Shown here piece by piece: positions 35,507-43,539 of a stretch of DNA of 64,000 nt (position 1 is the first letter of the stretch; every line of letters begins with the position of its first letter). The translations under genes and the position numbers were made by a program. The DNA is from Lichenibacterium dinghuense (GTDB lineage Bacteria; Pseudomonadota; Alphaproteobacteria; Rhizobiales; Beijerinckiaceae). The notes under the pieces were generated by a model, which was not told where the DNA came from, searched no databases, and saw only the letters and a list, made by a program, of their open reading frames with translations. Where the stretch lies: assembly GCF_021730615.1 (NCBI RefSeq), contig NZ_JAJLMN010000001.1, positions 2,367,501 through 2,431,500 on the forward strand. Reading direction: 5' to 3'.

Positions 35507-36299
35507 CGTCGGTGACCTGGTCCAGGAGCTCGGTCATCAGCGCCGCCATCTCGTCCGGCCGCTCGATGCAGGGCAGGTGCCCGGCGCCCTCGATCACGGC
35601 GAAGCGCGCGCCGGGGATCATCTCCGCCGTGGCGCGGACGAGGTCGGGCGGGGACGCCTCGTCGGCGTCGCCCACGAGCACGAGGGTGGGCACGTCGATC
35701 CGGGGCGCTTCGTTCGACAGGTCGGCGTCGCGGATCGCCTCGCAGGAGGCGATATAGCCCTTCGCCGACTGGCGGGTGAGCATGTTGCGCCAGATGCGCA
35801 GCGGCATGTCCTCCTCGGCGCGGTAGTCGGCGGTGAACCAGCGCTCCATCGTGGCGTCGCCGATCGCCTCCATGCCGCCCGCCTCGATCCTGGCGATGCG
35901 CTCGTTCCAGCTCGCGGCGTCGCCCATCTTGACCGCCGTGTCGCACAGGATCAGCGCTGCGAGCCGCTCGGGCGCGCGCACGGCGAGGCGCTGGGCGATC
36001 AGGCCGCCGATCGACAGGCCGACGAGGCCGAAGCGGTCGACCCCGAAGTGGTCCACCAGGGCCAGGAGGTCGTCGACGTGGCGGTCGATGGTGACGGGCC
36101 CCTGCCCGAGGTCCGACAGGCCGTGGCCGCGCTTGTCGTAGAGCAGCAGGCAATAGTCCTCGGCGAAGTGGGACGCGACCTGGTCCCAGATGCGGAAGTC
36201 CGTGCCGAGCGAGTTCACGAAGCAGAGGACGGGCTGTTCCTCGGGGTCGCCGATCAGCTCGGCGTGGATGACGGCGTCGCCGCTCTCGACGAAGATCAT
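35499..36299 (-). CDS. pcaD: 3-oxoadipate enol-lactonase
   Basis: The 266-residue alpha/beta hydrolase opens 3-oxoadipate enol-lactone to beta-ketoadipate. Motifs are VLCFVNSLGTDFRIWDQV (oxyanion region), LLLYDKRGHGLS, the nucleophile elbow GLSIGGLIAQRLA, VGDADEASPP (catalytic Asp) and GAGHLPCIERP (catalytic His). The cap-domain segment EAIGDATMERWFTADYR is typical of PcaD. ATG 36299 has AAGGACAC upstream. Transcribed with pcaC, downstream of pobA across a 190-bp spacer with palindromes. Confidence 0.94.
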   Translation of the reverse strand: MIFVESGDAVIHAELIGDPEEQPVLCFVNSLGTDFRIWDQVASHFAEDYCLLLYDKRGHGLSDLGQGPVTIDRHVDDLLALVDHFGVDRFGLVGLSIGGLIAQRLAVRAPERLAALILCDTAVKMGDAASWNERIARIEAGGMEAIGDATMERWFTADYRAEEDMPLRIWRNMLTRQSAKGYIASCEAIRDADLSNEAPRIDVPTLVLVGDADEASPPDLVRATAEMIPGARFAVIEGAGHLPCIERPDEMAALMTELLDQVTDDD

Positions 36300-36326
36300 G
36301 GCGGGCGTGTCCTTCTGGTTCGGTTT

Positions 36327-36453
36327 CCGAAGGCGGTCGGCCTTCGGCGGAGTTGCGGGGCGGAGCCCCGTCGTGAGGACAGATGGCCGCTCACGGACCC
36401 CCCTCCTCGTCCTGAGCCGGGGCCGAAGGCCCCGTGTCGAAGGATGAGGGAGG
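36327..36453. repeat. Cluster of three hairpins between pobA and pcaD
   Basis: Perfect stems are CCGAAGG/CCTTCGG (36327-36347), CGGGGC/GCCCCG (36356-36370) and CGGGGCC/GGCCCCG (36418-36434). The last is nested in an imperfect outer repeat with CCTCGTCCT and AGGATGAGG arms ending near 36453. The outer repeat matches an intergenic palindrome type common in Rhizobiales. The cluster may separate pobA and pcaDC expression. Confidence 0.5.
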
Positions 36454-36489
36454 TAGAGCAACGGCGTCCGGGCGTCACGGGTTCGCGCC

Positions 36490-37683
36490 TCACATCGGCA
36501 GGCCGACGTAGTTCTCGGCCAGGGTGGTCTGCGCGGCGCGGGAGCCGCGGATGTAGGCGAGCTCCGCCACCTGCATCCGCCGCGCGAACGGGTCCGTGTC
36601 GGGGAAGCGGTGCATCAGGCCGGTGAACCACCAGGAGAACCGCTCGGCCTTCCACACGCGGGCCAGGGCGCGGGCCGAGTAGCCGTCGATGCCCGCCGTC
36701 GCGCCCTCCTCGAAGAAGTCGACCAGCGCCTCGCCCAGCATGGTCACGTCCGACACGGCGAGGTTCATGCCCTTGGCGCCGGTCGGCGGCACGATGTGGG
36801 CGGCGTCGCCGGCGAGGAACAGCCGGCCGTGGCGCATCGGCTCGCCCACGAAGCTCCGGAGCGGCGCCACCGTCTTCTCGAACGAGGGGCCGCGGGTGAC
36901 GCGGCTCGCCACCTCCGGGCCGAGGCGCAGGCACAGCTCGTCCCAGAACCGCTCGTCCGGCCAGTCCTCGACGCGCTCGCCGGCGGAGCATTGCAGGTAG
37001 TAGCGGCTGCGCGTCGCCGAGCGCATGGAGGCGAGGGCGAAGCCGCGCGCGTGCGAGCAGTAGATCAGCTCGCCATCCGCCGGGGGCACGTCGGCCAGGA
37101 TGCCGAGCCAGCCGAAGGCGTAGACGCGCTCGAAAGTCTCGAGCACGCCCGCCGGGATGGCGGCGCGGCTGACGCCGTGAAAGCCGTCGCAGCCCGCCAC
37201 CACGTCGCAGTCGACGACGTGGTCGACGCCGCCGCGCCGGTAGCGGAGGCGGGGCGTGTCGGTCTCGACATCCTCGATCCGGAGATCCTCGGCGCCGAAG
37301 ACGACGTCGAGGCCGCGCGTCTCGGCGGCGTCGAACAGGTCCTTCATCACCTCCTGCTGGCCGTAGACCGTCACGGTGGCGCCGCCGGTGAGCGCCGCGA
37401 AATCGATGCGGAAGGCATCCCCGTCGACCGACAGCACCGTGCCGGAATGGACGAGGCCTTCGCGCCTCAGGCGCCGGTCGAGGCCGAGCCGCGCGAGCAG
37501 ATCGACGGTGCCCCGCTCCAGCACGCCGGCGCGGACGCGGCCCTCGACATAGGCGCGGTCGCGGCGCTCCAGGATGACGACGTCGATGCCGTGCTGGCGC
37601 AGCAGGTGCCCGAGCAGCATGCCGGCCGGCCCCGCCCCGACGATCCCGACCTGACGCCTCGTCCTGCTCCGACCCTCGACCAT
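36490..37683 (-). CDS. pobA: 4-hydroxybenzoate 3-monooxygenase
   Basis: The 397-residue FAD monooxygenase makes protocatechuate from 4-hydroxybenzoate with NADPH and O2. Visible motifs are the FAD GxGxxG QVGIVGAGPAGMLLGHLL, RVRAGVLERGTVDLL in the substrate region, the DG motif VVAGCDGFHGVSR and the second FAD motif GDAAHIVPPTGAKGMNLAVSDV. YFRRP-like substrate residues lie in RYYLQCSAGERVEDW. Length is exactly that of PobA. It heads the pobA-pcaD-pcaC strand. No AraC-type PobR gene is adjacent; the next gene upstream is 277 bp away. Confidence 0.95.
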   Translation of the reverse strand: MVEGRSRTRRQVGIVGAGPAGMLLGHLLRQHGIDVVILERRDRAYVEGRVRAGVLERGTVDLLARLGLDRRLRREGLVHSGTVLSVDGDAFRIDFAALTGGATVTVYGQQEVMKDLFDAAETRGLDVVFGAEDLRIEDVETDTPRLRYRRGGVDHVVDCDVVAGCDGFHGVSRAAIPAGVLETFERVYAFGWLGILADVPPADGELIYCSHARGFALASMRSATRSRYYLQCSAGERVEDWPDERFWDELCLRLGPEVASRVTRGPSFEKTVAPLRSFVGEPMRHGRLFLAGDAAHIVPPTGAKGMNLAVSDVTMLGEALVDFFEEGATAGIDGYSARALARVWKAERFSWWFTGLMHRFPDTDPFARRMQVAELAYIRGSRAAQTTLAENYVGLPM

Positions 37684-37807
37684 GCGGCGTCGCTCCCCCT
37701 GCCCCGCGCGGCGCGGCCCTGCCACGGCGTCCGCCGGACGATAGACCCGCCGGAGAGCGATCGCCACACAGCTTTCGGGGCGGCGCCCGAGGCGGCCGGG
37801 GCGGGCA

Positions 37808-37823
37808 TGTTTCCCGTGAAACA
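37808..37823. promoter_or_regulatory. parS-like site upstream of pobA
   Basis: TGTTTCCCGTGAAACA matches the ParB consensus TGTTTCACGTGAAACA at 15 of 16 positions. It lies in the pobA-ubiA intergenic space, about 12 kb from the strong site at 49569. It is the closest match in the window apart from its one altered central base, so it could be a functional secondary parS. Confidence 0.45.
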
Positions 37824-37960
37824 CCCGCCGGCGCCCGAGCGGCCGGCGCGCGGAACGGGGGGAGCGCCTCCGGCGAGCGTGAGCACCGTCGCGCCGGTCT
37901 CCCCGCGCGCAGCCCTGCCACAATCCTCGGGCAGCTACGCCCGTCGGAGCCCTTCGCCCG

Positions 37961-38902
37961 TCATGGATGGGCCGCGGACGCCCAGGCTTGGACCGCGAGT
38001 CCGGCGAAGAGCAGCAGGCTCGCGCCGAAGTTCGAGTGGAACAGGGCGCGGGCGTGGGACGCGTCCTCGCGACGGATGCGCGACACCTGCCAGGCGAGAT
38101 GGGCCGCGAAACCGGCGAAGCCCATCCAGCCCCACACGCCCGTGCCGGTCCCGACCAGGGCGGCGGCAACCGCGATCAGCCCGAGCCCGTAGAGCGCGCC
38201 CACGCCGCCCCGGACGCGGTCGCCGAACTGGATCGCGGTCGAGCCGATGCCGGCCCCGACATCGTCGGCGATGTCCTGAAGCGCGTAGATCGTGTCGTAG
38301 CCCATGGTCCACAGGATGGCGCCGGCGTAGAGCGCCAGCGCCGGCCAGGCGAGCGACCCCGCCGTGGCGGACCAGCCCACCAACGCCCCCCAGGCGAAGG
38401 CGAGGCCGAGCACGAACTGCGGCCAGTTGGTGATCCGCTTCATGAAGGGATAGACGGCGACGGGCAGCAGCGCCGCGACGCCGAGCGCCACCGTGAAGCC
38501 GTTGAAGCACAGCAGCACCGCGAGCCCGACGAGCGACTGGGCGACCAGGAAGGCCGCGGCCTGCTTCGTCGACACCCGCCGGCTCGCCAGCGGCCGACCG
38601 CGGGTGCGCTCCACGGCGCGGTCGATGTCGCGGTCGACGATGTCGTTGCCGGTCGAGCCCGCGCCGCGCATCGCGATCGATCCGACCGTGAAGAGCGCGA
38701 GATGGGCGAGGTTCGGCGCGGCGTGGGTGGCGACCGCCACCAGCGCGGTCGACCACCAACAGGGGGCGAGCAGGAGCTGCCAGCCGATCGGCCGGTCCCA
38801 CCGCGCGAGCTGGGCATAGGGGCGGACCGCAGCCGGCCAACGCCGCAGCGTGGCGTCAGGCAGGTCCGGCGACGCGCCGTGCTGGCCGACGCGGTCCGTC
38901 AC
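37961..38902 (-). CDS. ubiA: 4-hydroxybenzoate polyprenyltransferase
   Basis: The 313-residue membrane enzyme attaches the polyprenyl tail to 4-hydroxybenzoate in ubiquinone synthesis. Both Asp-rich motifs that bind the prenyl diphosphate are present: NDIVDRDIDR and YALQDIADDVGAGIGS. RPIGWQLLLAPCWWS at the first helix is typical, and about eight membrane helices follow. I set the start at GTG 38902, which overlaps the stop of the secreted Cys protein gene (GTGA). It competes for the same substrate as PobA encoded next to it. Confidence 0.93.
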   Translation of the reverse strand: MTDRVGQHGASPDLPDATLRRWPAAVRPYAQLARWDRPIGWQLLLAPCWWSTALVAVATHAAPNLAHLALFTVGSIAMRGAGSTGNDIVDRDIDRAVERTRGRPLASRRVSTKQAAAFLVAQSLVGLAVLLCFNGFTVALGVAALLPVAVYPFMKRITNWPQFVLGLAFAWGALVGWSATAGSLAWPALALYAGAILWTMGYDTIYALQDIADDVGAGIGSTAIQFGDRVRGGVGALYGLGLIAVAAALVGTGTGVWGWMGFAGFAAHLAWQVSRIRREDASHARALFHSNFGASLLLFAGLAVQAWASAAHP

Positions 38903-39372
38903 AACGGGCCGGTGGGGAGCTTCAGCGCCGGAACCTGCGCGGCCTGCTGCTGGGCGGCCGCGGCGGCCTGCTGGGCCTGCATCTGCTTGATCTTGGCGAT
39001 CATGCCGCAGGCCTTCACGGCGAAGCCGCTGATCTGCGCCTGGGCGGCGGAACTCTGGGCGACCACCTGGTCGGGCAGGGAGCACCAGTCCTTGTTCTGC
39101 TTCATGTAGGACACCATGGCGCCCTGCGCGGCCGCCAGCGCCCTGAGCTGCGGGCAGGCCGAGATGGGGTCGAGCTTGCCGCCGTGCGCCTTCTTGTTGG
39201 CGTCGAGCAGGGCGCTGGCCGAGGCCCGCTTGGCCGACAGCGCGGCCATGTCGACGTTGCAGTCGGCCCGCGCGGCGGTCGACGACAGCAGCGTCGCCGC
39301 AATCACGCCGGCCTGGACCGCGCCGGCCAGGAGGGCCGCGGTGCGATGCGAGGAGGGCTGGCGAAGGATCAT
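38899..39372 (-). CDS. Secreted four-cysteine protein of unknown function
   Basis: The 157-residue product has a signal peptide (Ala/Leu-rich, cleaved after TAARA) and a mature part starting DCNVDMAALSAKRASA. Four cysteines (in ADCNV, SACPQL, KDWCSLP, VKACGM) suggest two disulfides in the periplasm. The C-terminus is a Gln/Ala-rich helix (QMQAQQAAAAAQQQAAQ). ATG 39372 is preferred over 39408 because it begins the signal sequence more compactly. It is coupled to ubiA by a four-base overlap. I do not recognise a named family. Confidence 0.7.
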   Translation of the reverse strand: MILRQPSSHRTAALLAGAVQAGVIAATLLSSTAARADCNVDMAALSAKRASASALLDANKKAHGGKLDPISACPQLRALAAAQGAMVSYMKQNKDWCSLPDQVVAQSSAAQAQISGFAVKACGMIAKIKQMQAQQAAAAAQQQAAQVPALKLPTGPL

Positions 39373-39544
39373 GCGGGGCTCTCGACTGGGGCGGGCATCA
39401 TCGCGCACCGCCGCGGGAACAAGCGTCTCTGCCCGAGATGGAGGCCCACCAAAAGAGGCAGCTTCATGGCACCCCGCCTTGACAGCCTCCCCCGTCCGGC
39501 GCAGGGCGGAGCCCGTCGCCCCGCCCGCGAGGAAGCCGAACGCC

Positions 39545-40288
39545 TTGGCCCGCTACGATTTTTCCGCCCCGCGCCTCCACGTCGAGGGCGACCTCGCCGC
39601 GGGGAGCGCGGTTCCCCTGACGAAGGATCAGGCGCATTATTTAACCAATGTGTTGCGCCTCGGCAACGGTGACGCGGTGATGGCCTTCAACGGGCGGGAC
39701 GGCGAGTGGCGTTGCGCACTCGAAGGCCGCAAGGCCCACGCGGCCCTGGTGCCCGGCGAGATGACGCGGCCGCAGCCGGCTGCTCCGCCGCTGCACCTGC
39801 TGTTCGCCCCGCTGAAGCACGCGCGGCTCGACTACATGGTGCAGAAGGCCGTCGAGATGGGGGCCGGCGTCCTGCAGCCCGTCATCACCCGGCGCACGCA
39901 GGCGGCACGGGTCAACGAGGAGCGCATGCGCGCCAACGCGGTCGAGGCCGCCGAGCAGTGCGGCATCCTCCACGTGCCGGAGGTGCGCTCCCCCGCCCGC
40001 TTCGACGCGCTGCTGGCGGGATGGGACGCGGCGCGGCTCATGGTGTTCTGCGACGAGGACGCGGACGTGGCCGACCCGCTCGCCGCCCTGCGCGGGGCGC
40101 CGCGCGGACCCGCCGCCGTGATCATCGGGCCGGAGGGCGGCTTCGACGAGGGCGAGCGGGCGGCGCTGCTCGCCCTGCCCCGGCGCCTGCGCCTGTCGCT
40201 CGGGCCCCGCATCCTGCGCGCCGACACGGCGGCCGTGGCCGCCCTGGCGCTGGTCGGCGCCGTGCTGGGCGACATCGGCGCGGAGTAG
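39545..40288 (+). CDS. rsmE: 16S rRNA (uracil-1498-N3)-methyltransferase
   Basis: The 247-residue SPOUT methyltransferase modifies U1498 of 16S rRNA. It has the N-terminal PUA-like domain (RYDFSAPRLHVEGDL, HYLTNVLRLGNGDAV) and the trefoil-knot SAM site IIGPEGGFDEGE with LGPRILRADTAAVAAL. MVQKAVEMGAGVLQPVITRRTQA is also typical. No ATG is placed correctly; TTG 39545 follows GAGGAAG at good spacing and gives the full-length protein. It is divergent from the secreted-protein/ubiA pair and ends three bases from the converging SDR gene. Confidence 0.93.
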   Translation: MARYDFSAPRLHVEGDLAAGSAVPLTKDQAHYLTNVLRLGNGDAVMAFNGRDGEWRCALEGRKAHAALVPGEMTRPQPAAPPLHLLFAPLKHARLDYMVQKAVEMGAGVLQPVITRRTQAARVNEERMRANAVEAAEQCGILHVPEVRSPARFDALLAGWDAARLMVFCDEDADVADPLAALRGAPRGPAAVIIGPEGGFDEGERAALLALPRRLRLSLGPRILRADTAAVAALALVGAVLGDIGAE

Positions 40289-40291
40289 CGG

Positions 40292-41167
40292 TCAGAAGAT
40301 CGGCATGGCGCCCGCGACGGTGATCAACGCGCCCGACGTGTAGCTGCTCTCGTCGGAGGCCAGCATGACGTAGGAGGGCGCGAGCTCGGCCGGCTGGCCC
40401 GGACGGCCGTAGGGCGTCTGCGAGCCGAAGCTCTGCACCGACTCGTCGTCCATGCCGGCCGGGATGAACGGCGTCCAGATCGGGCCGGGCAACACGCCGT
40501 TCACCCGGATCCCCTTCTCGGCCAGCATGCCCGACAGGCTGATCACCATGTTGCTCAGCGCGCCCTTGGTGGCCGAATAGGCGAAGAGCGACGGCATGGG
40601 GTGCTTCGAGTTCACCGACGAGGTGATGACGATCGAGCCGCCCGGCTTCATGTGCCGCACCGCCGCCTTGGTGAGGTAGAAGGGCGCGAAGACGTTGACC
40701 CGGAAGTGCTTCTCGAAGACGTCGTCGTCGATGTCGTCGAGCCCCTTGTTGGGCTGCTGGAAGGCCTCGTTGTTGACCAGCACGTCGATGCGGCCGAGCT
40801 CTTTCGCGGTGCGGTCGGCGTGGTCGCGGCACAGGCTGGCCGAGGACATGTCGCCCGGCAGCAGCAGGCAGCGGCGGCCGGCCTTCTCGATCCAGGTCTT
40901 CACCTCCTGCGCGTCCTTGCCCTCCTGGTCGAGGTAGGACAGGGCGACGTCGGCGCCCTCGCGCGCGAAGGCGATGGCCACGGCGCGGCCGATGCCGCTG
41001 TCGCCGCCCGTCACGATGGCGACCTTGCCCTCCAGGCGGCCGGAGCCCTTGTAGCTCCCCTCGCCGTGGTCGGGCTCGGGCGACATCTTGCTCGTCAGGC
41101 CCGGGAAGCTCTGGGGCTGCGCCTTGAAGGGCGGGCGCGGGTATTTCTTCAGCGGATCGTCGGTCAC
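40292..41167 (-). CDS. SDR family oxidoreductase (YghA/stress type)
   Basis: The 291-residue protein begins with the extended N-terminus typical of the YghA/YdaD-type reductases (PLKKYPRPPFKAQPQSFPGL, SKMSPEPDHGEGSYKGSGRL). It continues with the cofactor motif VTGGDSGIGRAVAIA, the catalytic Ser in TSSVNS and FAYSATKGAL (YxxxK). The usual NNAA motif reads NNEA here. C-terminal GALITVAGAMPIF is intact. Substrate unknown; relatives reduce aldehydes under stress. GTG 41167 has AGGAG at good spacing. Confidence 0.85.
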   Translation of the reverse strand: MTDDPLKKYPRPPFKAQPQSFPGLTSKMSPEPDHGEGSYKGSGRLEGKVAIVTGGDSGIGRAVAIAFAREGADVALSYLDQEGKDAQEVKTWIEKAGRRCLLLPGDMSSASLCRDHADRTAKELGRIDVLVNNEAFQQPNKGLDDIDDDVFEKHFRVNVFAPFYLTKAAVRHMKPGGSIVITSSVNSKHPMPSLFAYSATKGALSNMVISLSGMLAEKGIRVNGVLPGPIWTPFIPAGMDDESVQSFGSQTPYGRPGQPAELAPSYVMLASDESSYTSGALITVAGAMPIF

Positions 41168-41232
41168 GGCGCGGCTCCTGGTGCGCCGCTTCAACCGTCG
41201 CCACCGATGGGTGTTCCGCCGCCCCCGCACCG

Positions 41233-41329
41233 CGCGTGGCCGGCCTTCCTCGATGTTTCGCCGGCCCGCTGCGCGTGGCCGGTCCTCCTTGATGTTTTGC
41301 CGGCACGCTACGCGTGGCCGGCCTGGCTC
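41233..41329. repeat. 39-bp tandem repeat, about 2.5 copies
   Basis: Units 41233-41271 and 41272-41310 are near-identical 39-mers. A partial third unit follows from 41311 into the last codons of yqgE. The unit is 13 codons long and includes GCGTGGCCGG and GATGTTT. It lies between the SDR start and the YqgE stop and may have grown by duplication of the yqgE end. Confidence 0.65.
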
Positions 41330-41919
41330 GACAGGCTGCCGGGGTCGATCCCGATCTTGCGCAGGGCGCGGTCGTATTTCGTGTCGAGCGCGGGGTCGAA
41401 GATCAGCGCCTCGTCGGCCGGGCAGTGCAGCCAGCCCATCTGGCGGATCTCGGCCTCCAGCTGGCCCGGCTTCCAGCCCGCGTAGCCGAGCGCCAGCATG
41501 GCGCGGTGGGGCCCGAGCCCCTTGGCGATGGCGCGCAGCACGTCGACCGTGGCGGTGAGCGACACGCCGCCGTCGATCGACATGGTGGAGCTGTCGACGT
41601 GATAGTCGGTCGAATGGAGCACGAAGCCGCGCCCCGTGTCGACCGGGCCGCCCTTCACCACCGGAACCCCGCCGACGCCGGGCGGCAGGCGGATCGCCTC
41701 GTCGGGCTCGATCACCTCGAGCTGCACCAGGAGGTCCGTAAAGCTGACCTTCTTGGCCGGGTGGTTGATGATGATGCCCATCGCCCCGTCCGACGAGTGC
41801 GCGCAGAGGTAGATGACCGCGCGCTCGAACCGCTTGTCGCCCATGCCCGGCATGGCGACGAGCAGCTGCCCGTCGAGGAAGGACGCTTGGGGGGTGTCGA
41901 AGGGGGACGCGGGCGGCAT
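41308..41919 (-). CDS. YqgE/AlgH family protein (UPF0301)
   Basis: The 203-residue protein has the family opening [42 protein letters not shown] and core [44 protein letters not shown]. Molecular function is not established; AlgH is linked to alginate regulation in Pseudomonas. It is cytosolic. ATG 41919 gives the conserved length. The last codons (SQAGHA) are part of a 39-bp tandem repeat that continues downstream. Confidence 0.92.
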   Translation of the reverse strand: MPPASPFDTPQASFLDGQLLVAMPGMGDKRFERAVIYLCAHSSDGAMGIIINHPAKKVSFTDLLVQLEVIEPDEAIRLPPGVGGVPVVKGGPVDTGRGFVLHSTDYHVDSSTMSIDGGVSLTATVDVLRAIAKGLGPHRAMLALGYAGWKPGQLEAEIRQMGWLHCPADEALIFDPALDTKYDRALRKIGIDPGSLSSQAGHA

Positions 41920-41992
41920 GTGCGATCCTAGGCCAGCCGTCGCCGCAGCCGCAAGCTGGCCGAAGTCGCGGGGGCGCGCTACCTGCCCCCGC

Positions 41993-42859
41993 ATGGACCC
42001 TTCCCGCACCGCACGCCGCCGTGGCCTTCCCCTGACCGCGTGGGCCGTCCTGGCCGCCGCCCTGCTCCTGCCCCGCGCCGCGGCGGCCGACGTTTCGGCG
42101 TGGGTCAGGAGCGCCCAATCGGAGGCGCGGCTGGTCGGCGCCGGCCCCGCGCCCGACGGCCGCGGGCTGCTGGCCGGGGTCGAGATCCGGCTCCAGCCCC
42201 GCTTCGTGACCTACTGGCGCGACCCCGGCGACGCGGGCGTGCCCCCGACCTTCGCCTTCTCGGGCTCGACCAACCTGGCGGGCGCGACCGTGCGCTACCC
42301 TGCCCCGTCGCGCTTCGACGAGGCCGGCGCCGAAGCCTTCGGCTACGCGGACGACGTGGTGTTCCCGATCCTGGTCGTGCCCGCGGACGCGTCGAAGCCG
42401 GTCGACCTCGCGGTGACGCTCGACTACGCGGCCTGCCACGACATCTGCCTGCCGGCCCACGCCGACCTTCGCCTGACGCTCGACCGGCAGCCCACGCCGG
42501 ATGCCGGCCCCGTGCTGAAGGCTCTCGCGGCCGTGCCCCGGCCGTCGACGGTCGGCGCGGGGGGGACGGCGCCCGCGGTCCTGGCCGTCACGGCGCCGGG
42601 CGCCGCGGGCGGCTTCACGGTGCGGGCCGCCCTGCCGGATGCGGACGGGAGCCTCTTCGTCGAGGCGCCCGAGGGCTGGGCCTACGCGGCCGGCCCGGCG
42701 GTGCCGGACGGCCCCGGCCGGGCGACGTTTCCCGTGAAACAGCTCGACGCGCCCAAGGGCGAGGCCCGCCCGCCGGCGCCCCTCACCCTGACGCTCACGT
42801 CCCCGGCCGGCGCCGTCGAGGTGCCGGTGACGCTCGACGCCGCCGGGGCGAAGCCCTAG
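41993..42859 (+). CDS. Secreted DsbD N-terminal-like (thiol:disulfide interchange) domain protein
   Basis: The 288-residue product has a signal peptide ([20 protein letters not shown], cleaved near AAA-D) and then an immunoglobulin-like DsbD alpha domain: [60 protein letters not shown]. The two cysteines of CHDIC are the redox pair. No transmembrane DsbD or thioredoxin domain follows, so it is a free periplasmic module that must pair with another electron donor. It precedes a peroxiredoxin gene by 33 bases, fitting a redox-defence unit. Confidence 0.82.
   Translation: MDPSRTARRRGLPLTAWAVLAAALLLPRAAAADVSAWVRSAQSEARLVGAGPAPDGRGLLAGVEIRLQPRFVTYWRDPGDAGVPPTFAFSGSTNLAGATVRYPAPSRFDEAGAEAFGYADDVVFPILVVPADASKPVDLAVTLDYAACHDICLPAHADLRLTLDRQPTPDAGPVLKALAAVPRPSTVGAGGTAPAVLAVTAPGAAGGFTVRAALPDADGSLFVEAPEGWAYAAGPAVPDGPGRATFPVKQLDAPKGEARPPAPLTLTLTSPAGAVEVPVTLDAAGAKP
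42726..42741. promoter_or_regulatory. Weak parS-like site inside the DsbD-like gene
   Basis: CGTTTCCCGTGAAACA matches the ParB consensus at 14 of 16 positions and encodes FPVK. It shares the CCCGTGAAAC deviation with 37808 and, on the opposite strand, 5843. Confidence 0.3.
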
Positions 42860-42892
42860 ACCGGGAGCCCCGACCCTGACCGGAGCCCCTCC

Positions 42893-43408
42893 ATGGCGAT
42901 CCAACCCGGCGACCGCCTGCCCGCCGTCGACTTCTTCGTCACCACGCCGGACGGCCTCGACACCCGCTCGACCGACGACGTGTTCAAGGGCCGCCGCGTG
43001 GTGCTGGTCGGGGTGCCCGGCGCCTTCACCCCGACCTGCGACCGCAACCACCTGCCCGGCTTCGTGGAGCATGCCGACGCCATCCTGGCCCGCGGCATCG
43101 ACGCCATCGCGGTCACGGCCGTCAACGACGCCTTCGTGCTGAAGGCCTGGGCCGCCAAAGCCGACCCGGAGGGGCGCATCACCTTCCTCGGCGACGGCAA
43201 CGGCACCTTCGCCCGCGCCATCGGCCTCGAGGCGGACGCGACCGCCCGCGGCTTCGGCCTGCGCTCGCAGCGCTATTCCATGCTGGTCGAGGACGGCGTC
43301 GTGGCGGCGCTGTCGCTCGAAGAGGTCCGCGGCCAAGTCGGCGTGTCCGGCGCCGAAGCGATGCTGGCCGCACTGGCGACGCCGGCGCCCGACGTGGCTT
43401 CCCCTTGA
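42893..43408 (+). CDS. Peroxiredoxin, Prx5 type
   Basis: The 171-residue thiol peroxidase reduces hydroperoxides. The Prx5 active-site motif PGAFTPTCDRNHLPGF contains the peroxidatic Cys, the only cysteine in the protein, so it acts as a 1-Cys enzyme using an external thiol such as glutathione. AVTAVNDAFVLKAWA and LRSQRYSMLVEDG also match the family. ATG 42893 follows CGGAGCCCCTCC. It is the second gene after the DsbD-like protein. Confidence 0.93.
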   Translation: MAIQPGDRLPAVDFFVTTPDGLDTRSTDDVFKGRRVVLVGVPGAFTPTCDRNHLPGFVEHADAILARGIDAIAVTAVNDAFVLKAWAAKADPEGRITFLGDGNGTFARAIGLEADATARGFGLRSQRYSMLVEDGVVAALSLEEVRGQVGVSGAEAMLAALATPAPDVASP

Positions 43409-43539
43409 GTTGTACGCGGACGCTCACGACACTATAGACCGACGCACCCGCACGGTCGCCCGCGCCCTGCCCCGCCCGCCGGGCGCCCCGCTCCGCCGCG
43501 AGCCGCACCCGCGCCTGCCCCCGAGAAGAGCCTCAGCCC

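Noticed and set aside
41195-41330. Possible CRISPR array
   Set aside because: The units are directly adjacent 39-mers without spacers, so this is a simple tandem repeat.
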